This document shows, one piece after another, positions 9,555-19,079 of a stretch of DNA of 64,000 bases. Below the pieces are notes generated by a model that worked only from the letters and a program-made list of their open reading frames with translations, made no database searches and was not told the DNA's origin. Positions within the stretch are counted from its first letter, which is position 1; each line of letters opens with the position of its first letter. The translations under genes and the position numbers were made by a program. The stretch is from Sphingomonas sp. J315 (GTDB lineage Bacteria; Pseudomonadota; Alphaproteobacteria; Sphingomonadales; Sphingomonadaceae), in the NCBI RefSeq assembly GCF_024666595.1, contig NZ_CP088296.1, positions 1,178,001 to 1,242,000 on the forward strand. Reading direction: 5' to 3'.

Positions 9555-9752
9555 GCTTAGGCTCTCTGTGGTCACACGGCTGCTCTTGCCAATCTTGATC
9601 ATCTCGATCTCACCGGATGCAATCAGCTGATAGACTCGAGTCCGTCCGATCGAAAGTAGGCCCGCCGCCTCTTCGATGGTCACGCAAAGCGGCCGCAAGG
9701 CGCCAGCTACAGGTTCCAGAGTCACCGAGGGTTTGCGCTGGAGCTTCCTCAC
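9516..9752 (-). CDS. AlpA/Xis-like excisionase, helix-turn-helix
   Basis: A 78-residue DNA-binding protein of the excisionase/AlpA type. The winged-helix core reads CVTIEEAAGLLSIGRTRVYQLI, followed by IKIGKSSRVTTESLSSFL. Small proteins of this kind bind att DNA to direct excision or control transfer genes. The gene ends inside the 3' end of the integrase on the opposite strand, and its start overlaps the stop of the DUF2274 gene (ATGA). It is therefore the last gene of the long leftward trb operon, which would couple its expression to that of the conjugation genes. Confidence 0.8.
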   Translation of the reverse strand: MRKLQRKPSVTLEPVAGALRPLCVTIEEAAGLLSIGRTRVYQLIASGEIEMIKIGKSSRVTTESLSSFLARAAVRSGN

Positions 9753-9976
9753 CTGCCCCGCTCCCTGGCGGCCTGACCGCGCATGAACGCCCTGTCGCCC
9801 TCAAGGAAGGCCTGGAGCATTGCCGGGACCAACTCGGCGACGGGCTCCGCCACCCCATAGGTATCCGCATAGAAGGCCGCATAATCGCTCAGTGCCGTCA
9901 TCAGGGTCGGTGGAAGGCTTACCGAGATCTTCACCGGCGTGCGATCGGGCAGCCTGGCAAGCTTGATCTCAGGCAT
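9749..9976 (-). CDS. DUF2274 family protein
   Basis: A 75-residue protein (MPEIKLARLPDRTPVKISVSLPP...) matching the DUF2274 family as I know it. This small protein is almost always encoded directly after trbI in alphaproteobacterial Trb conjugation clusters. The short beta strand PVKISVSLPP followed by a helix (LMTALSDYAAFYADTYG) resembles a ribbon-helix-helix fold, so a regulatory DNA-binding role is possible but unproven. It abuts trbI and overlaps the excisionase start. Confidence 0.8.
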   Translation of the reverse strand: MPEIKLARLPDRTPVKISVSLPPTLMTALSDYAAFYADTYGVAEPVAELVPAMLQAFLEGDRAFMRGQAARERGR

Positions 9977-11200
9977 CTATTTCCCTCCCCGCCAAGGTCG
10001 CAGCACAATGTCCTTGTGGAGGACCACCCGAAGCGGCCAGCCTGGCCGCACCCTCAGGGTCGGCTGGATGTTGAGATTGCGCGTGACGAGCTGATCTCCT
10101 GCCCTTGCGCCGCTCTGCTGCGCGGATTCGCGGATGGCGCGGACCAGATCGCTTTCGCCGCTGCCAAAGCTGAGTTCGGTGCCAACACCGAGCAGCGTCG
10201 ACAGCACGACGCCTTTCAAGAGCTGCCAGGTGTGACGGTCGATCCGGTCTGATAGCCCCGCATAGCCCTGGGTATCGGTCGCGGGCACATTGTCGATGCG
10301 GATCGAGGAGCCGTCCGGCAGGATGATCCGCTGCCAGACGAGCAAGGCGCGGCTCTGCCCGAATGCGACGACGCTGTCATAGCTGCCGATCAAACGCGAG
10401 CCCTGCGGGATCAGTAGGATCCTGCCGGTCACGCTGTCATAGGCGTTCTCGGTCACCTGCGCTGCCACCAGCCCCGGTAAGTCGGAGTTGAGCCCAGTGA
10501 TGAGGCTTGCCGCGATCAGGCTTCCGGCACTGAGCGTGTAGGGCGAAGGCGCTGCGGTCAGCGCATGCGGATTGGTGTCCTCGTCGCGGTTCGCGCGCCC
10601 GACCAGCTCATTCTTGCGTGCCTGAGCATTGGGGTCGAGATCGGGATCGAGGAAGGGTTTGGCTCCTTCGGGCGCAGAGGGTGTATCGGCGGCAACGGCG
10701 GTTGCGGGTGCCGCCGTGGCGCGCCCGCCTGCGAGCTGCAGCATGACGCCGGACTCACGCGCCGTGCGGCGCTCGGCAGCCGCTCGCTGACGCTCGGCCT
10801 CAGCGTCCTGCGCCACCTTGGACGCCACGTCCGCATTCGGATCGGCCGAAAGCGGTCCACCGAGCTGCCGCTGGCGCTCGAGAATCGGCCGCCCGAGATC
10901 ACCGGGAAGCGGCGGCCCAAGCTTCGGTACGTCACCATACCCCGCCGGCGCGCCCGCGAGCGCGTCAGGTGGCGCTTTCGTGCCGATCTGCTTGTCCTCG
11001 CCCGGTGCGATCAGGCTGAGTGTCGCCGGTTTCAAAGCAAGCCAGGCGGCGCCGGCAATAGCGGTCGAACCCGCCGCTGCGATGGCAATGATCGCGCCAC
11101 GCCGGAAGCGGGTCACCCGTCCAGGCGATGCCCGCAGGACCAGCGCTTCAGGATCGGCCTTTGGCATCGTGGTATCCGGTGGAGCGGGCGCGTCGGTCAC
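9977..11200 (-). CDS. trbI: Conjugal transfer protein TrbI (VirB10-like)
   Basis: A 407-residue inner-to-outer membrane spanning channel component of the mating-pair apparatus, the VirB10 counterpart. A single membrane helix (GAIIAIAAAGSTAIAGAAWLALKP, about residues 36-59) follows a short cytosolic tail. A proline- and alanine-rich periplasmic linker comes next, then the conserved C-terminal domain: LSAGSLIAASLITGLNSDLPG, GRILLIPQGSRLIGSYDS, VWQRIILPDGSSIRID. These are hallmark VirB10/TrbI motifs. The start overlaps the trbG stop by four bases. It belongs to the leftward trb operon. Confidence 0.95.
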   Translation of the reverse strand: MTDAPAPPDTTMPKADPEALVLRASPGRVTRFRRGAIIAIAAAGSTAIAGAAWLALKPATLSLIAPGEDKQIGTKAPPDALAGAPAGYGDVPKLGPPLPGDLGRPILERQRQLGGPLSADPNADVASKVAQDAEAERQRAAAERRTARESGVMLQLAGGRATAAPATAVAADTPSAPEGAKPFLDPDLDPNAQARKNELVGRANRDEDTNPHALTAAPSPYTLSAGSLIAASLITGLNSDLPGLVAAQVTENAYDSVTGRILLIPQGSRLIGSYDSVVAFGQSRALLVWQRIILPDGSSIRIDNVPATDTQGYAGLSDRIDRHTWQLLKGVVLSTLLGVGTELSFGSGESDLVRAIRESAQQSGARAGDQLVTRNLNIQPTLRVRPGWPLRVVLHKDIVLRPWRGGK

Positions 11201-12048
11201 GACACCCTCCCCGCCTCACGACGCGCCCGCCGCTCAGACGTGCGCTCGATCCGAACGACTTTCTGCTTCTTGCCGCCAAGGCGCAGCTCGGCCGCACCGA
11301 ACAGGCGATCGACGACATAATAGCGTCCGGCGACGCGGTAGTTGACGAGCTGGGCTTCGCCATCGTCGCCGATGACGAACAGCGGCGGCGCCTCGCCAAC
11401 CGCGATGTTCGGACTGAATTCGATATAGGTCTGCCGCCCATCATCGAACGCGCGGATCGGTCGCCAGGCGGGTTTGTCGCCACCGATCGCATAGTCAAAG
11501 TTGAGGCTTTCAACCGTCACCCCCGACGCAATGGGCGCCGCCGCCCTAGCCTCAGCCTCGCGCCGGCGGATCGCGACGAGCTCATCTTGCGGATAGCTCC
11601 AGGACAATGCCGCCATTGCGCTTGCGGCGGTGCTCTGAAGATGAAGGTGATAGGCTCGCCTGTCGGTGGTAATGACCAGATTCGTGCTCAATCCGGCCGC
11701 GAATGGCTTCACCAGGATATGGACGCGCTTGCCCTCGCCGCTTCCACTGGTGGTGTCGCCGACTGTCCAGCGTACCGTATCGCCGGCCGCCACCGAGACG
11801 ATCGCCTCGCCGACCTGCAACATGATGTCGGTCACGCGCTCAGGCGCGGCATAGAGCCGGTAGAGCGCTCCTTCCGAATAGGGATAGATCTGAACGGCAT
11901 TGATGTAGCCGTCGCGCGAAGGCTCACGCAACGCAGCCCGGTTCGCAGCTGTCACACGATCGACCGACGATACGGTCTCACGCGCGTGCACGGCGGCGGG
12001 CGTGGCGAGCACGATCATGTTCGCCGACAGGAGGATGGCACGGATCAT
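11197..12048 (-). CDS. trbG: Conjugal transfer protein TrbG (VirB9-like)
   Basis: A 283-residue periplasmic/outer-membrane channel component, VirB9 counterpart. A signal peptide (MIRAILLSANMIVLATPAAVHA) precedes a beta-rich N-terminal domain (NAVQIYPYSEGALYRLYAAPERVTDI). The C-terminal domain carries YAIGGDKPAWRPIRAFDDGRQTYIEF and the VDRLFGAAELRLG end typical of VirB9/TrbG, which contacts TrbI in the outer-membrane core. Four-base overlaps with trbF and trbI show translational coupling. Confidence 0.95.
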   Translation of the reverse strand: MIRAILLSANMIVLATPAAVHARETVSSVDRVTAANRAALREPSRDGYINAVQIYPYSEGALYRLYAAPERVTDIMLQVGEAIVSVAAGDTVRWTVGDTTSGSGEGKRVHILVKPFAAGLSTNLVITTDRRAYHLHLQSTAASAMAALSWSYPQDELVAIRRREAEARAAAPIASGVTVESLNFDYAIGGDKPAWRPIRAFDDGRQTYIEFSPNIAVGEAPPLFVIGDDGEAQLVNYRVAGRYYVVDRLFGAAELRLGGKKQKVVRIERTSERRARREAGRVS

Positions 12049-12881
12049 CGGGCGTTCCTTTCAGGGGACGGCGCGGCGGCTGGCTGCGAGAGGTTCGGAT
12101 CGAGAGGCGAGCCGAGAGGGAGGCCGGCGGGCGGTGCTGTAGCTGGGGTTTCCGCCGGAGATGGGATTGGCTGTGAGGAAGGCGCACGTTCAGCAGGCGC
12201 TTCCAACTCGCGGCTCCAGTCGATCGCATCGACATAGAGCCCAAGCGGATTCTTGCGCAGGACATCGGCAGAGCGCGGGGACTGTACCTTTACGGTTAGC
12301 ATCGCGGTCCAGCGTGACGTACCGGCGAGGCTGCCACGCTCATAAGCGCTCTCGGTCCATTTAACCTGAAAGCTGGTGTCCGACGCGCGCACCACGCTCG
12401 TGACCTGTACCGACACGGTCTTGCGGCCAACCTCGGCGAACGGATTGGAGGTGCGGGCATATTCGCCAAGGAAAAGCGCCCCGCGCTCGGTCGCGAAATC
12501 GTAGGCCGACAGCCAGTTCTCGCGCATCAGCACCGGATCGAGCGAGCGGGACCGCAGATTGGTGACGAACCGCCCAAGGTGCCAGGCGATCTGGGGATCT
12601 GTCGGCCGATAGTCGACCGCGGCGGGCGCGACACTGCGCGCCTCACCCAGGCGATCGACCTCAATCACATAGGGCACAACCCGGCTCTGCATCGACTGCC
12701 AGACCAGCGCGGCCGACAGGCCTGTGGTCAGGAACAGCCCACCGAACGCCATCAGGCGCCAGTTCCTGGCCTGCACGCGGGCGGAACCGATCCGCTCGTC
12801 CCAAAGCTGCCCGGCACGCTGATACGGCGTTTCCGGCTCGGGCGTTCGCCCATATCGCTCGACGGCACGCTTGAATCGCAT
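12045..12881 (-). CDS. trbF: Conjugal transfer protein TrbF (VirB8-like)
   Basis: A 278-residue bitopic inner-membrane assembly factor, VirB8 counterpart. A cytosolic N-terminus (YGRTPEPETPYQRAGQLWDERIG) is followed by one membrane helix (LMAFGGLFLTTGLSAALVW, about 43-61). An NTF2-like periplasmic domain follows (VPYVIEVDRLGEARSV, LMRENWLSAYDFATERG, FQVKWTESAYERG). The C-terminal 50 residues are proline-rich and low in complexity, longer than in many homologues. It sits between trbL and trbG in the usual order. Confidence 0.94.
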   Translation of the reverse strand: MRFKRAVERYGRTPEPETPYQRAGQLWDERIGSARVQARNWRLMAFGGLFLTTGLSAALVWQSMQSRVVPYVIEVDRLGEARSVAPAAVDYRPTDPQIAWHLGRFVTNLRSRSLDPVLMRENWLSAYDFATERGALFLGEYARTSNPFAEVGRKTVSVQVTSVVRASDTSFQVKWTESAYERGSLAGTSRWTAMLTVKVQSPRSADVLRKNPLGLYVDAIDWSRELEAPAERAPSSQPIPSPAETPATAPPAGLPLGSPLDPNLSQPAAAPSPERNAR

Positions 12882-12884
12882 GAT

Positions 12885-14176
12885 CTAATCCCTTTCCCGG
12901 ATGTCTGGAGTAATGCCCGCGCCGCCGCGATCTCCGCCCTGAATGGTGTGGACCGCCATCTGACGGCGGTGGCGGGAGGCTTGCGTGGACTGGAGCTTCT
13001 GCGCCCAGGCCGGCATGGACCCGGCGGGTTCTGGGGCGCTGCCGGAGGCCCCACCGCTTCCGGCGGCCCAGACAGCCTGTCGGCCGCGTTCGGCTGCAGC
13101 ACGAAGGCCAAAAGCGTTGCGAACCCTGTCGCCGGCCGCCCCCTTGGCAGCGCTTGCCATGCCGCCAAGGCCCGCGCCGACGCTGGACTGGCCGGAAGTT
13201 TCCTGCCCAAGCTTGTAGGCGGTCGATGCGGCGCTCCCCATCGTCGTGCCGGCACGGATCGCGCCAAGCCCGGCACCAGCGATGCCCCGCGCCGCGCCGA
13301 TGGCGCCAGCGCCGCCCATCGCGATACCGCCGGCGGCCAGCGCGGTCGTGGCGATCGCCGATCCGGCGCCCAGTTGCGGCGCGCCCGCCACCAAGCCGGA
13401 GGCAATGCTGGGGCCGAAGATCGCAAGCCCGAAGATCGCGAGGCTCGCAAGCATCAGCGAGACCGCCTGCTCGATCGACACCGTGTCACCCGTGATCGCG
13501 TTGGTGAAGTCAGCGAAATAGTTCGAGCCGATGCCGACGATGACAGCGAGCACCATAACCTTGATGCCGGAGCTCACGACATTGCCGAGCACGCGCTCGG
13601 CAAGGAACGCGGTATGGTTCCACAGCGCGAACGGGACCAGCACGAAGCCGGCAAGGCTCGTCAGCTTGAACTCGAGGATCGTGATGAAGAGCTGGATCGC
13701 GAGGATGAAGAAGGCCGCGATGACGACAATCCAAGCGATCACCAGTACCGCGATCTCGATGAAATTCTCGAAGAAGCCGACCGGTCCGACCAGTTCCTTG
13801 GCCTGTTCGAGCAACGGCCAGGCCGCTTCGAACCCGGTTCCCGCGAGCCGCCCCGGCATCAACAGGTCCTCGGCGGTGATCGCACCTCCCCTGCGGTCAG
13901 GCCAAGGCCGGCGAAGCTGCGAAAGACGATGTCGGACAGCGTCGAGAAGCTGTTCAGGATGAGCGCGAAGACCCCGACATAGAGGATCTTCTTGAGGAAC
14001 TTGGCGAGCACGTCATCCTCGCCGCCCAGCGCCCAGAACAGGCCGGCAAGCGTGATGTCGATGCCGATCAGGATCGTGGTCAGGAAGCCGACATCGCCAC
14101 CCAGCAGCCCGAAGCCGCTGTCGATGTAGCGAACGAACGCATCCATGAACTGATCGATGACGTTGAGGTCGTCCAT
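12885..14176 (-). pseudogene. trbL: Conjugal transfer protein TrbL (VirB6-like), frameshifted as sequenced
   Basis: Polytopic inner-membrane channel protein of the mating-pair apparatus, VirB6 counterpart. The 5' part, from the ATG at 14176 (MDDLNVIDQFMDAFVRYIDSG), encodes several membrane helices up to FAGLGLTAG and then runs into a stop. The 3' part resumes one frame away with MMPGRLAGTGFEAAWPLLEQ and more helices. It ends in a long Gly/Ala-rich tail, as is usual for TrbL. One base is missing in the C4 run at 13888-13891 (a G run in the coding sense); restoring it joins the halves through TAGGGAITAEDLLMPG. A homopolymer miscall is therefore likely. If the frameshift is real, transfer would be abolished. 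The 122 bases between this gene and trbJ hold no convincing trbK. Confidence 0.88.
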
Positions 14177-14298
14177 ATGCGTGGATTCCTGCGTGAAGCC
14201 TCGAAAGGTGTCGCGGGGACCGGAGACCGAGGGGGCGAGCCACCTGGCCCCCGCGACGGAACGGCGCTGGCTGGGGGCGAAGACCAGCGCCGCCCAGC

Positions 14299-15033
14299 TC
14301 ATTGCCGCGGCGTGTAAGCCTTGCCGTCGCCAAGGAAGCGGTTGGTCCGCTCCCGCGCCTCGCGCTCGGCCTGACCACGTTTCGCGGCCTCGAGCGACTC
14401 GCTGCGGAACTGCGCGGCCATCAGCGTCTGGATCTGGAACTGCTGCTTGGCGGTCAGCGCGAGAAGCTGGTTGGTCGCCTGGCTGACCTGCAAGGATCCC
14501 TCGGCGCCCTGGCTCCTGTCGACGATCGCCTTCAGGGTCTGGGCATCATCGCGAACATTTTCGACGATGCCGCTCTGAACGGTCATCGTCTGCCGGAACG
14601 CGGCCATTTCAGTGTCGAGTCGCTCCTTGGCGGAGGCGACGCGCTGGTCGCGGCCCAAGACCTGATCGAAACTGTCGGGAAAGAGTTGGCGGAACCGCTC
14701 GTCGAGCTGGTCGACGCGGAAGTCGATCCCCTGCGCCTGCCCCATCAGCCGATCGATCTCGGCGAGCTTCTGGCGGAGCTGGTCGAGCTGCGGGAAGTCG
14801 ATGCGGGTCAGGTTCTTGCCCTGGTTGATGAGCATCCGCGCTTCGTTCTGGAGGCTTTGGATCTGGTTATTGATCTGCTGGAGCGTTCGCGCGGCGGTGA
14901 GCAGGTTCTGCGAGTAGTTCGACGGGTCGAAGACACTGAGCTGCGCGGACGCCGGCATACTCGTCATGACACCTGCGGTCAGCGAACCGACTGCTCCCGT
15001 TCCAAGCAGGGCGGCGATCACATATTTCTTCAT
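14299..15033 (-). CDS. trbJ: Conjugal transfer protein TrbJ (VirB5-like)
   Basis: A 244-residue periplasmic/pilus-associated protein, VirB5 counterpart. The ATG at 15033 overlaps the trbE stop (ATGA) and starts a signal peptide (MKKYVIAALLGTGAVGSLTAGVMTSMPASA). The mature part is helical and coiled-coil-like (LLTAARTLQQINNQIQSLQ, RQKLAEIDRLMGQAQG). It carries the conserved Gln-rich QLLALTAKQQFQIQTLMAAQ segment near the C-terminus. Length and motifs are normal. Confidence 0.93.
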   Translation of the reverse strand: MKKYVIAALLGTGAVGSLTAGVMTSMPASAQLSVFDPSNYSQNLLTAARTLQQINNQIQSLQNEARMLINQGKNLTRIDFPQLDQLRQKLAEIDRLMGQAQGIDFRVDQLDERFRQLFPDSFDQVLGRDQRVASAKERLDTEMAAFRQTMTVQSGIVENVRDDAQTLKAIVDRSQGAEGSLQVSQATNQLLALTAKQQFQIQTLMAAQFRSESLEAAKRGQAEREARERTNRFLGDGKAYTPRQ

Positions 15034-17489
15034 TGGGCTTCTCCTTCGGGGACTGAGGGATCGGGAAAATCGGCGAGCAGCGATGCGGCCCAAGCGTGGC
15101 CGGCATTCGTGAGGAAGCGCGCGGCGAAATTCGCGGCGCCATGCTCGGCAAGCAGCGCATCGATGGTTTTCTGGGTTTCAGGATCGGACGCGCCGCACAG
15201 CGCCAGGGCGATCGGGCCGAGGCCCAGCTCGAACAGGCGATTGCCGCGGGTCGACTGGAGATAATAATGCCGCTTGGGCGTCGCCCGGCTGACCAGTTCG
15301 ATCTGCCGCGCGTTCAGTCCGAACCGGACATAGGCGGCCTGGCTCTGCGGCTCGATCGCACGGTCGTTCGGGAGCAATATCCGCTGCGGGCAGCTCTCAA
15401 TGATCGCGGGCGCAATTGTGCTGTCGGCAATATCGGCGAGCGACTGGGTGGCGAACACCACGGCGACGTTGCGTTTGCGCAGCACCTTCAGCCATTCGCG
15501 GATGCGTGCCGCGAACAACGGGTGATCAAGAAACACCCAGGCTTCATCGAGGATGAGCAGCGTCGGCCGCCCCGTGAAGCGCGCCTCGAGCCGATGGAAC
15601 AGATAGGTCAGGACCGGCGCGACCACGCCCGCCTGCCCCATCAGCGCTTCGGTCTCGAAACACTGGACATCGGCGATGGCTAGGTCGTCTTCCGCCGCGT
15701 CGAGCAGGCGGCCGAACGGCCCTTCCAAGGTATAGGGCGCCAGCGCGGAGCGTAGTGGTGCCGACTGGAGCAGCAGCGACAGGCCGGTGAGTGTGCGTTC
15801 CTCGACCGGCGCGGTCGCGAGGTTCGTCAGGGCCGACCAGATTGTTTCCTTGATCTCGGGCGTGACGAGCACTTTTTCGTGGGCGAGCAACGCGCCGATC
15901 CATTCCGCCGCCCAGGCACGCTCGTCGGCCGTGTCGATATGCCGCAAGGGCTGAAAGGCGATGGCCCTGCCCCCTTCGCCATCCTCGCTGCCAAGGCCGA
16001 GCGCATGGTGTGCGCCGCCCATCGCGAGAACGGCGGCACGCGCCGAGAATCCCTTGTCGAAGATATAGACCTGACTGTCGGGATAGCGCCGGAACTGGAG
16101 CGCAAGCAGTGCGAGTAGCACCGACTTCCCCGCCCCTGTCGGGCCAACGATCAGCATATGGCCGACGTCGCCGACATGGGTCGAAAGCCGGAACGGTGTC
16201 GAACCACTGGTCTCGGCATAGAGCAGCGGCGGACCGCCCAAATGCGTGTTTCGCGCCGGCCCGGCCCAGACCGACGACAGCGGCATGAGATGGGCAAGGT
16301 TCAGCGTATGGACGAGCGGCTGGCGGACATTGGCATAGGCATGGCCCGGCAGGCTCGACAGCCAGGCTTCGACCGCATTGATGCTCTCACGGATGCAGGC
16401 GAAGCCGAGCCCATTGACGATCCGCTCGACCGCACGAACCTTCTCCTCGACGCGAGCACGATCGTCGTCGGCGACGGTGATCGTCGTTGTCAGATATCCA
16501 AACGCGACATGGTCGGCGCCGAGTGCCTGCAGGGCGAGGTCGGCGTCGACCACCTTGTTGTCGGCATCACTGTCGAGGAGCTGGACGGGCTGGTTGTAGA
16601 TGACCTCGCGCAGGAGCGCCGTGATCGACTTGCGCTTGTTGAACCATTGCCGACGCAGCTTCGTCAGCGTCCGGATCGCGTCGGTCTTGTCGAGCGCGAT
16701 GAAGCGGGTGACCCAGCGATAGCTGAAGCCCTCATGGTTGAGCGCGTCGAGAATACCGGGACGGCTGAGGTTCGGGAAACCCAGGATGGTGAGGGTGCGC
16801 AGATGCTCGGCGCCAAGCATGGGCTCGAGACCGCCGGTCAGCGGCGTGTCCGTGAGCACGCCATCCAGATACATCGGGGTTTCGGGGACGGTGACCGGAT
16901 GGCGCCGCGTCGAGATCGTGCCGTGCAGGAAGGTCAGCGTCTCGGCATCGTCGAGCGCGCGGACCTCGGGCATGAAGCCGCTGAACAGATCAAGAGCGCG
17001 ATCGGTTTCCGCGATGAAGGCCGCCAAGGCCTGGCGCCAGTCGCGCCCTTTCACCTCGTCGCTGCGCTCGACCAGCGCGCGGCCCGCCATGTCCGCTTGA
17101 TCGGGCGAAGGCAGGAAACTCAGTGTCAGATGATAGCAGCTCTCGAAATGCGCTCCCGCACTCTCGAACGCGGCGCGGCGTTCTTCCTCGACAAGCCAGG
17201 AAGCCGCTTCGGGGAAATGACTGGCCGGATAACCCAGCGCTTCGCGTCGCTCGGCTTCGAAATGCAGCACCCAGCCCGAGCCGAAGCGCTTGAGGGCATT
17301 GTTCGCGCGCGCGCACGCCCCGACCAGTTCGGCCTCGGTCGCGGATTCGAGGTCTGGCCCGCGGAAAGCGAGCACGCGCATGAAGCTGCCGTCCTTGTTG
17401 AGGACGACGCCGCGCGCCACCAGCGCTGCCCAGGGTAGATGATCGGCAAGCCGGTCGGCGCGGCTGCGATATTCGCGAAGGTTCAGCAT
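15030..17489 (-). CDS. trbE: Conjugal transfer ATPase TrbE (VirB4-like)
   Basis: An 819-residue cytoplasmic/inner-membrane ATPase that powers pilus assembly and translocation, VirB4 counterpart. I start at 17489 (MLNLREYRSRADRLADHLPW), the conserved TrbE N-terminus, overlapping the end of trbD. A longer frame upstream is non-coding shadow. The N-terminal CagE/TrbE domain is followed by Walker A VGPTGAGKSVLLALL (near residue 460) and Walker B LLILDEAWVFLD. The Q-loop-like VVFATQSLADIADS then follows. No lesion is visible, so it should be active. Confidence 0.96.
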   Translation of the reverse strand: MLNLREYRSRADRLADHLPWAALVARGVVLNKDGSFMRVLAFRGPDLESATEAELVGACARANNALKRFGSGWVLHFEAERREALGYPASHFPEAASWLVEEERRAAFESAGAHFESCYHLTLSFLPSPDQADMAGRALVERSDEVKGRDWRQALAAFIAETDRALDLFSGFMPEVRALDDAETLTFLHGTISTRRHPVTVPETPMYLDGVLTDTPLTGGLEPMLGAEHLRTLTILGFPNLSRPGILDALNHEGFSYRWVTRFIALDKTDAIRTLTKLRRQWFNKRKSITALLREVIYNQPVQLLDSDADNKVVDADLALQALGADHVAFGYLTTTITVADDDRARVEEKVRAVERIVNGLGFACIRESINAVEAWLSSLPGHAYANVRQPLVHTLNLAHLMPLSSVWAGPARNTHLGGPPLLYAETSGSTPFRLSTHVGDVGHMLIVGPTGAGKSVLLALLALQFRRYPDSQVYIFDKGFSARAAVLAMGGAHHALGLGSEDGEGGRAIAFQPLRHIDTADERAWAAEWIGALLAHEKVLVTPEIKETIWSALTNLATAPVEERTLTGLSLLLQSAPLRSALAPYTLEGPFGRLLDAAEDDLAIADVQCFETEALMGQAGVVAPVLTYLFHRLEARFTGRPTLLILDEAWVFLDHPLFAARIREWLKVLRKRNVAVVFATQSLADIADSTIAPAIIESCPQRILLPNDRAIEPQSQAAYVRFGLNARQIELVSRATPKRHYYLQSTRGNRLFELGLGPIALALCGASDPETQKTIDALLAEHGAANFAARFLTNAGHAWAASLLADFPDPSVPEGEAQ

Positions 17490-17755
17490 GACAACCGCCC
17501 CTTCTGACGAAGGTGGCGGGCGAGTACCGGCGCGAAATCGGGATCGCGCTTCGCCGCGAACACAGCGAGCGTGTGCCCGAACGCCCAGATGATGAGGCCC
17601 GCGATCCATTGCTGGAGGCCGAGCCCGAGCGCCGCCGCGAGCGTACCATTGACGATCGCGATCGCGCGCGGCGCTCCGCCAAGCAGGATCGGCTGGGCCA
17701 GCGCCCGGTGCATCGGCGCCTCGAAGCCGTCGATATGCTGCCCGGTGCCGATCAC
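17483..17755 (-). CDS. trbD: Conjugal transfer protein TrbD (VirB3-like)
   Basis: A 90-residue inner-membrane protein, VirB3 counterpart. It has the conserved FEAPMHRALAQPILLGGAPR start, then two short membrane helices (AIAIVNGTLAAALGLGL; WIAGLIIWAFGHTLAVFAA) and a basic tail containing DPDFAPVLARHLR. It overlaps trbC by four bases and trbE by seven, as in other Trb operons. Confidence 0.94.
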   Translation of the reverse strand: MIGTGQHIDGFEAPMHRALAQPILLGGAPRAIAIVNGTLAAALGLGLQQWIAGLIIWAFGHTLAVFAAKRDPDFAPVLARHLRQKGRLSC

Positions 17756-18087
17756 GAGATCAGCGCCCCGCCACCGAAGCTGAAGAAGCTCAGGAAGAAG
17801 CTCGACGCGGCAAAGGCGATCGAGAGACCGAAGACGATCTGGATCAACCGGCGGAACCCGCCCGCGGTCTCGCCGAACGCCAGGGTCAGACCGGTTACGA
17901 TGATGATGATCACCGCGACGATCTTGGCGACCGGTCCCTGCACCGACTCCAGCACCTGCTGGAGCGGTTCTTCCCAGGGCATACCCGAGCCCGCCGCCTG
18001 CGCGGTTGTTGCGATAGCGAGACCGAGCGCGGCGACGGCCGCGACGGTGACGATGTTGCTGGTTTGAGAGATGCGGGACAGACGCAT
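17752..18087 (-). CDS. trbC: Conjugal transfer pilin TrbC (VirB2-like)
   Basis: A 111-residue prepilin. A long signal (MRLSRISQTSNIVTVAAVAALGLAIATTAQAA) leads into GSGMPWEEPLQQVLESVQG and two membrane helices (AKIVAVIIIIVTGLTLAFGE; LIQIVFGLSIAFAASSFFLSFF) separated by the short loop TAGGFRR. This is the VirB2/TrbC layout. It would be the major pilus subunit. The ATG at 18087 lies just before the trbB stop. Confidence 0.93.
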   Translation of the reverse strand: MRLSRISQTSNIVTVAAVAALGLAIATTAQAAGSGMPWEEPLQQVLESVQGPVAKIVAVIIIIVTGLTLAFGETAGGFRRLIQIVFGLSIAFAASSFFLSFFSFGGGALIS

Positions 18088-18089
18088 GG

Positions 18090-19079
18090 CTATTCTCCTT
18101 CGCAATGACTGGTGGGATCGGGGGTGAGGTCGAGGACCGCGTAGTTTCCGTCCGGGTCGAGGCCCGCGACGCGCGCGACGGTGTCGACGCGGCGGGCGAG
18201 CCCTCGCCCTGAGATGAACACGACCATGTCGATCGCTTCGGCGATCAGCCGACGCGGCACAGTGATCACGCTTTCCTGCACCAGCTGCTCGAGCCGATAG
18301 AGCGCGGAGACGGCGCTGTTCGCGTGAACCGTGGCGATGCCGCCGGGGTGGCCGGTGTTCCAGGCCTTGAGCATGTCGAGGGCTTCCCTGCCCCGGACTT
18401 CGCCGACGACGATGCGATCGGGGCGGAGGCGCAGCGTCGAGCGCACGAGATCGGCCATGCTGACGCTGCCGGATCGGGTCCTCAGCGCAACGACATCGGG
18501 CGCGGCGCATTGCAGCTCGCGCGTGTCTTCAATGATCAGCACGCGCTCATCGAGATGCGCCATCTCGGCAAGCAAGGCATTGGCGAGCGTCGTCTTGCCC
18601 GAGCTTGTGCCGCCGGCGACCAGGATGTTCCGGCGTTCGACCACGGCCAGCGACAGCAACCGCGCGGTTTCAGCGGGCATGATGCCGTCAGTCACATAGT
18701 CGAGCAGCGTGTAGATGCGTGCCGCGGGCTTCCGGATCGAGAAACAGGGCGCGAGACTGACGGGGGGCAACACCCCCTCGAACCGCTCTCCTGCTCCGTC
18801 GCCATGCGGCGGCAATTCGGCCGATATGATCGGCGATACCGCATTAGCCTCGGTGCGGGCATGGCTCGCGACCAACCGGATGATCCGTTCGATCTGGGCG
18901 GGGTCATAGCGGATACCGGTATCGACGCGGCCCTCGCCGAGCCGGTCGAGCCGGAGCAGCCCGTCGGGATTGACCATGATCTCGATGACCGCGGGATCCG
19001 CGAGCGCGCCGGTGATCGCCGGTCCCATCGCGGTGCGGAGCATGGCACGGCGGCGCTCGGCCGAGAGCAGTTCGCTCAT
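18090..19079 (-). CDS. trbB: Conjugal transfer ATPase TrbB (VirB11-like)
   Basis: A 329-residue hexameric traffic ATPase, VirB11 counterpart. The N-terminal domain (AVIEIMVNPDGLLRLDRLGEGRVD) is followed by the nucleotide-binding domain: Walker A VAGGTSSGKTTLANALL near 157, Asp box VLIIEDTRELQC, and the His box GHPGGIATVHANS. Those features, and the position between the CopG-like gene and trbC, match TrbB. Its start overlaps the CopG-like stop by four bases. Confidence 0.95.
   Translation of the reverse strand: MSELLSAERRRAMLRTAMGPAITGALADPAVIEIMVNPDGLLRLDRLGEGRVDTGIRYDPAQIERIIRLVASHARTEANAVSPIISAELPPHGDGAGERFEGVLPPVSLAPCFSIRKPAARIYTLLDYVTDGIMPAETARLLSLAVVERRNILVAGGTSSGKTTLANALLAEMAHLDERVLIIEDTRELQCAAPDVVALRTRSGSVSMADLVRSTLRLRPDRIVVGEVRGREALDMLKAWNTGHPGGIATVHANSAVSALYRLEQLVQESVITVPRRLIAEAIDMVVFISGRGLARRVDTVARVAGLDPDGNYAVLDLTPDPTSHCEGE

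Noticed and set aside
14177..14298. Possible trbK-like gene between trbJ and trbL
   Set aside because: The short frame lacks a signal peptide, lipobox or membrane helix typical of TrbK proteins.
16158..17438. 426-codon plus-strand frame
   Set aside because: Antisense to trbE, which has both Walker motifs; no recognisable domain.
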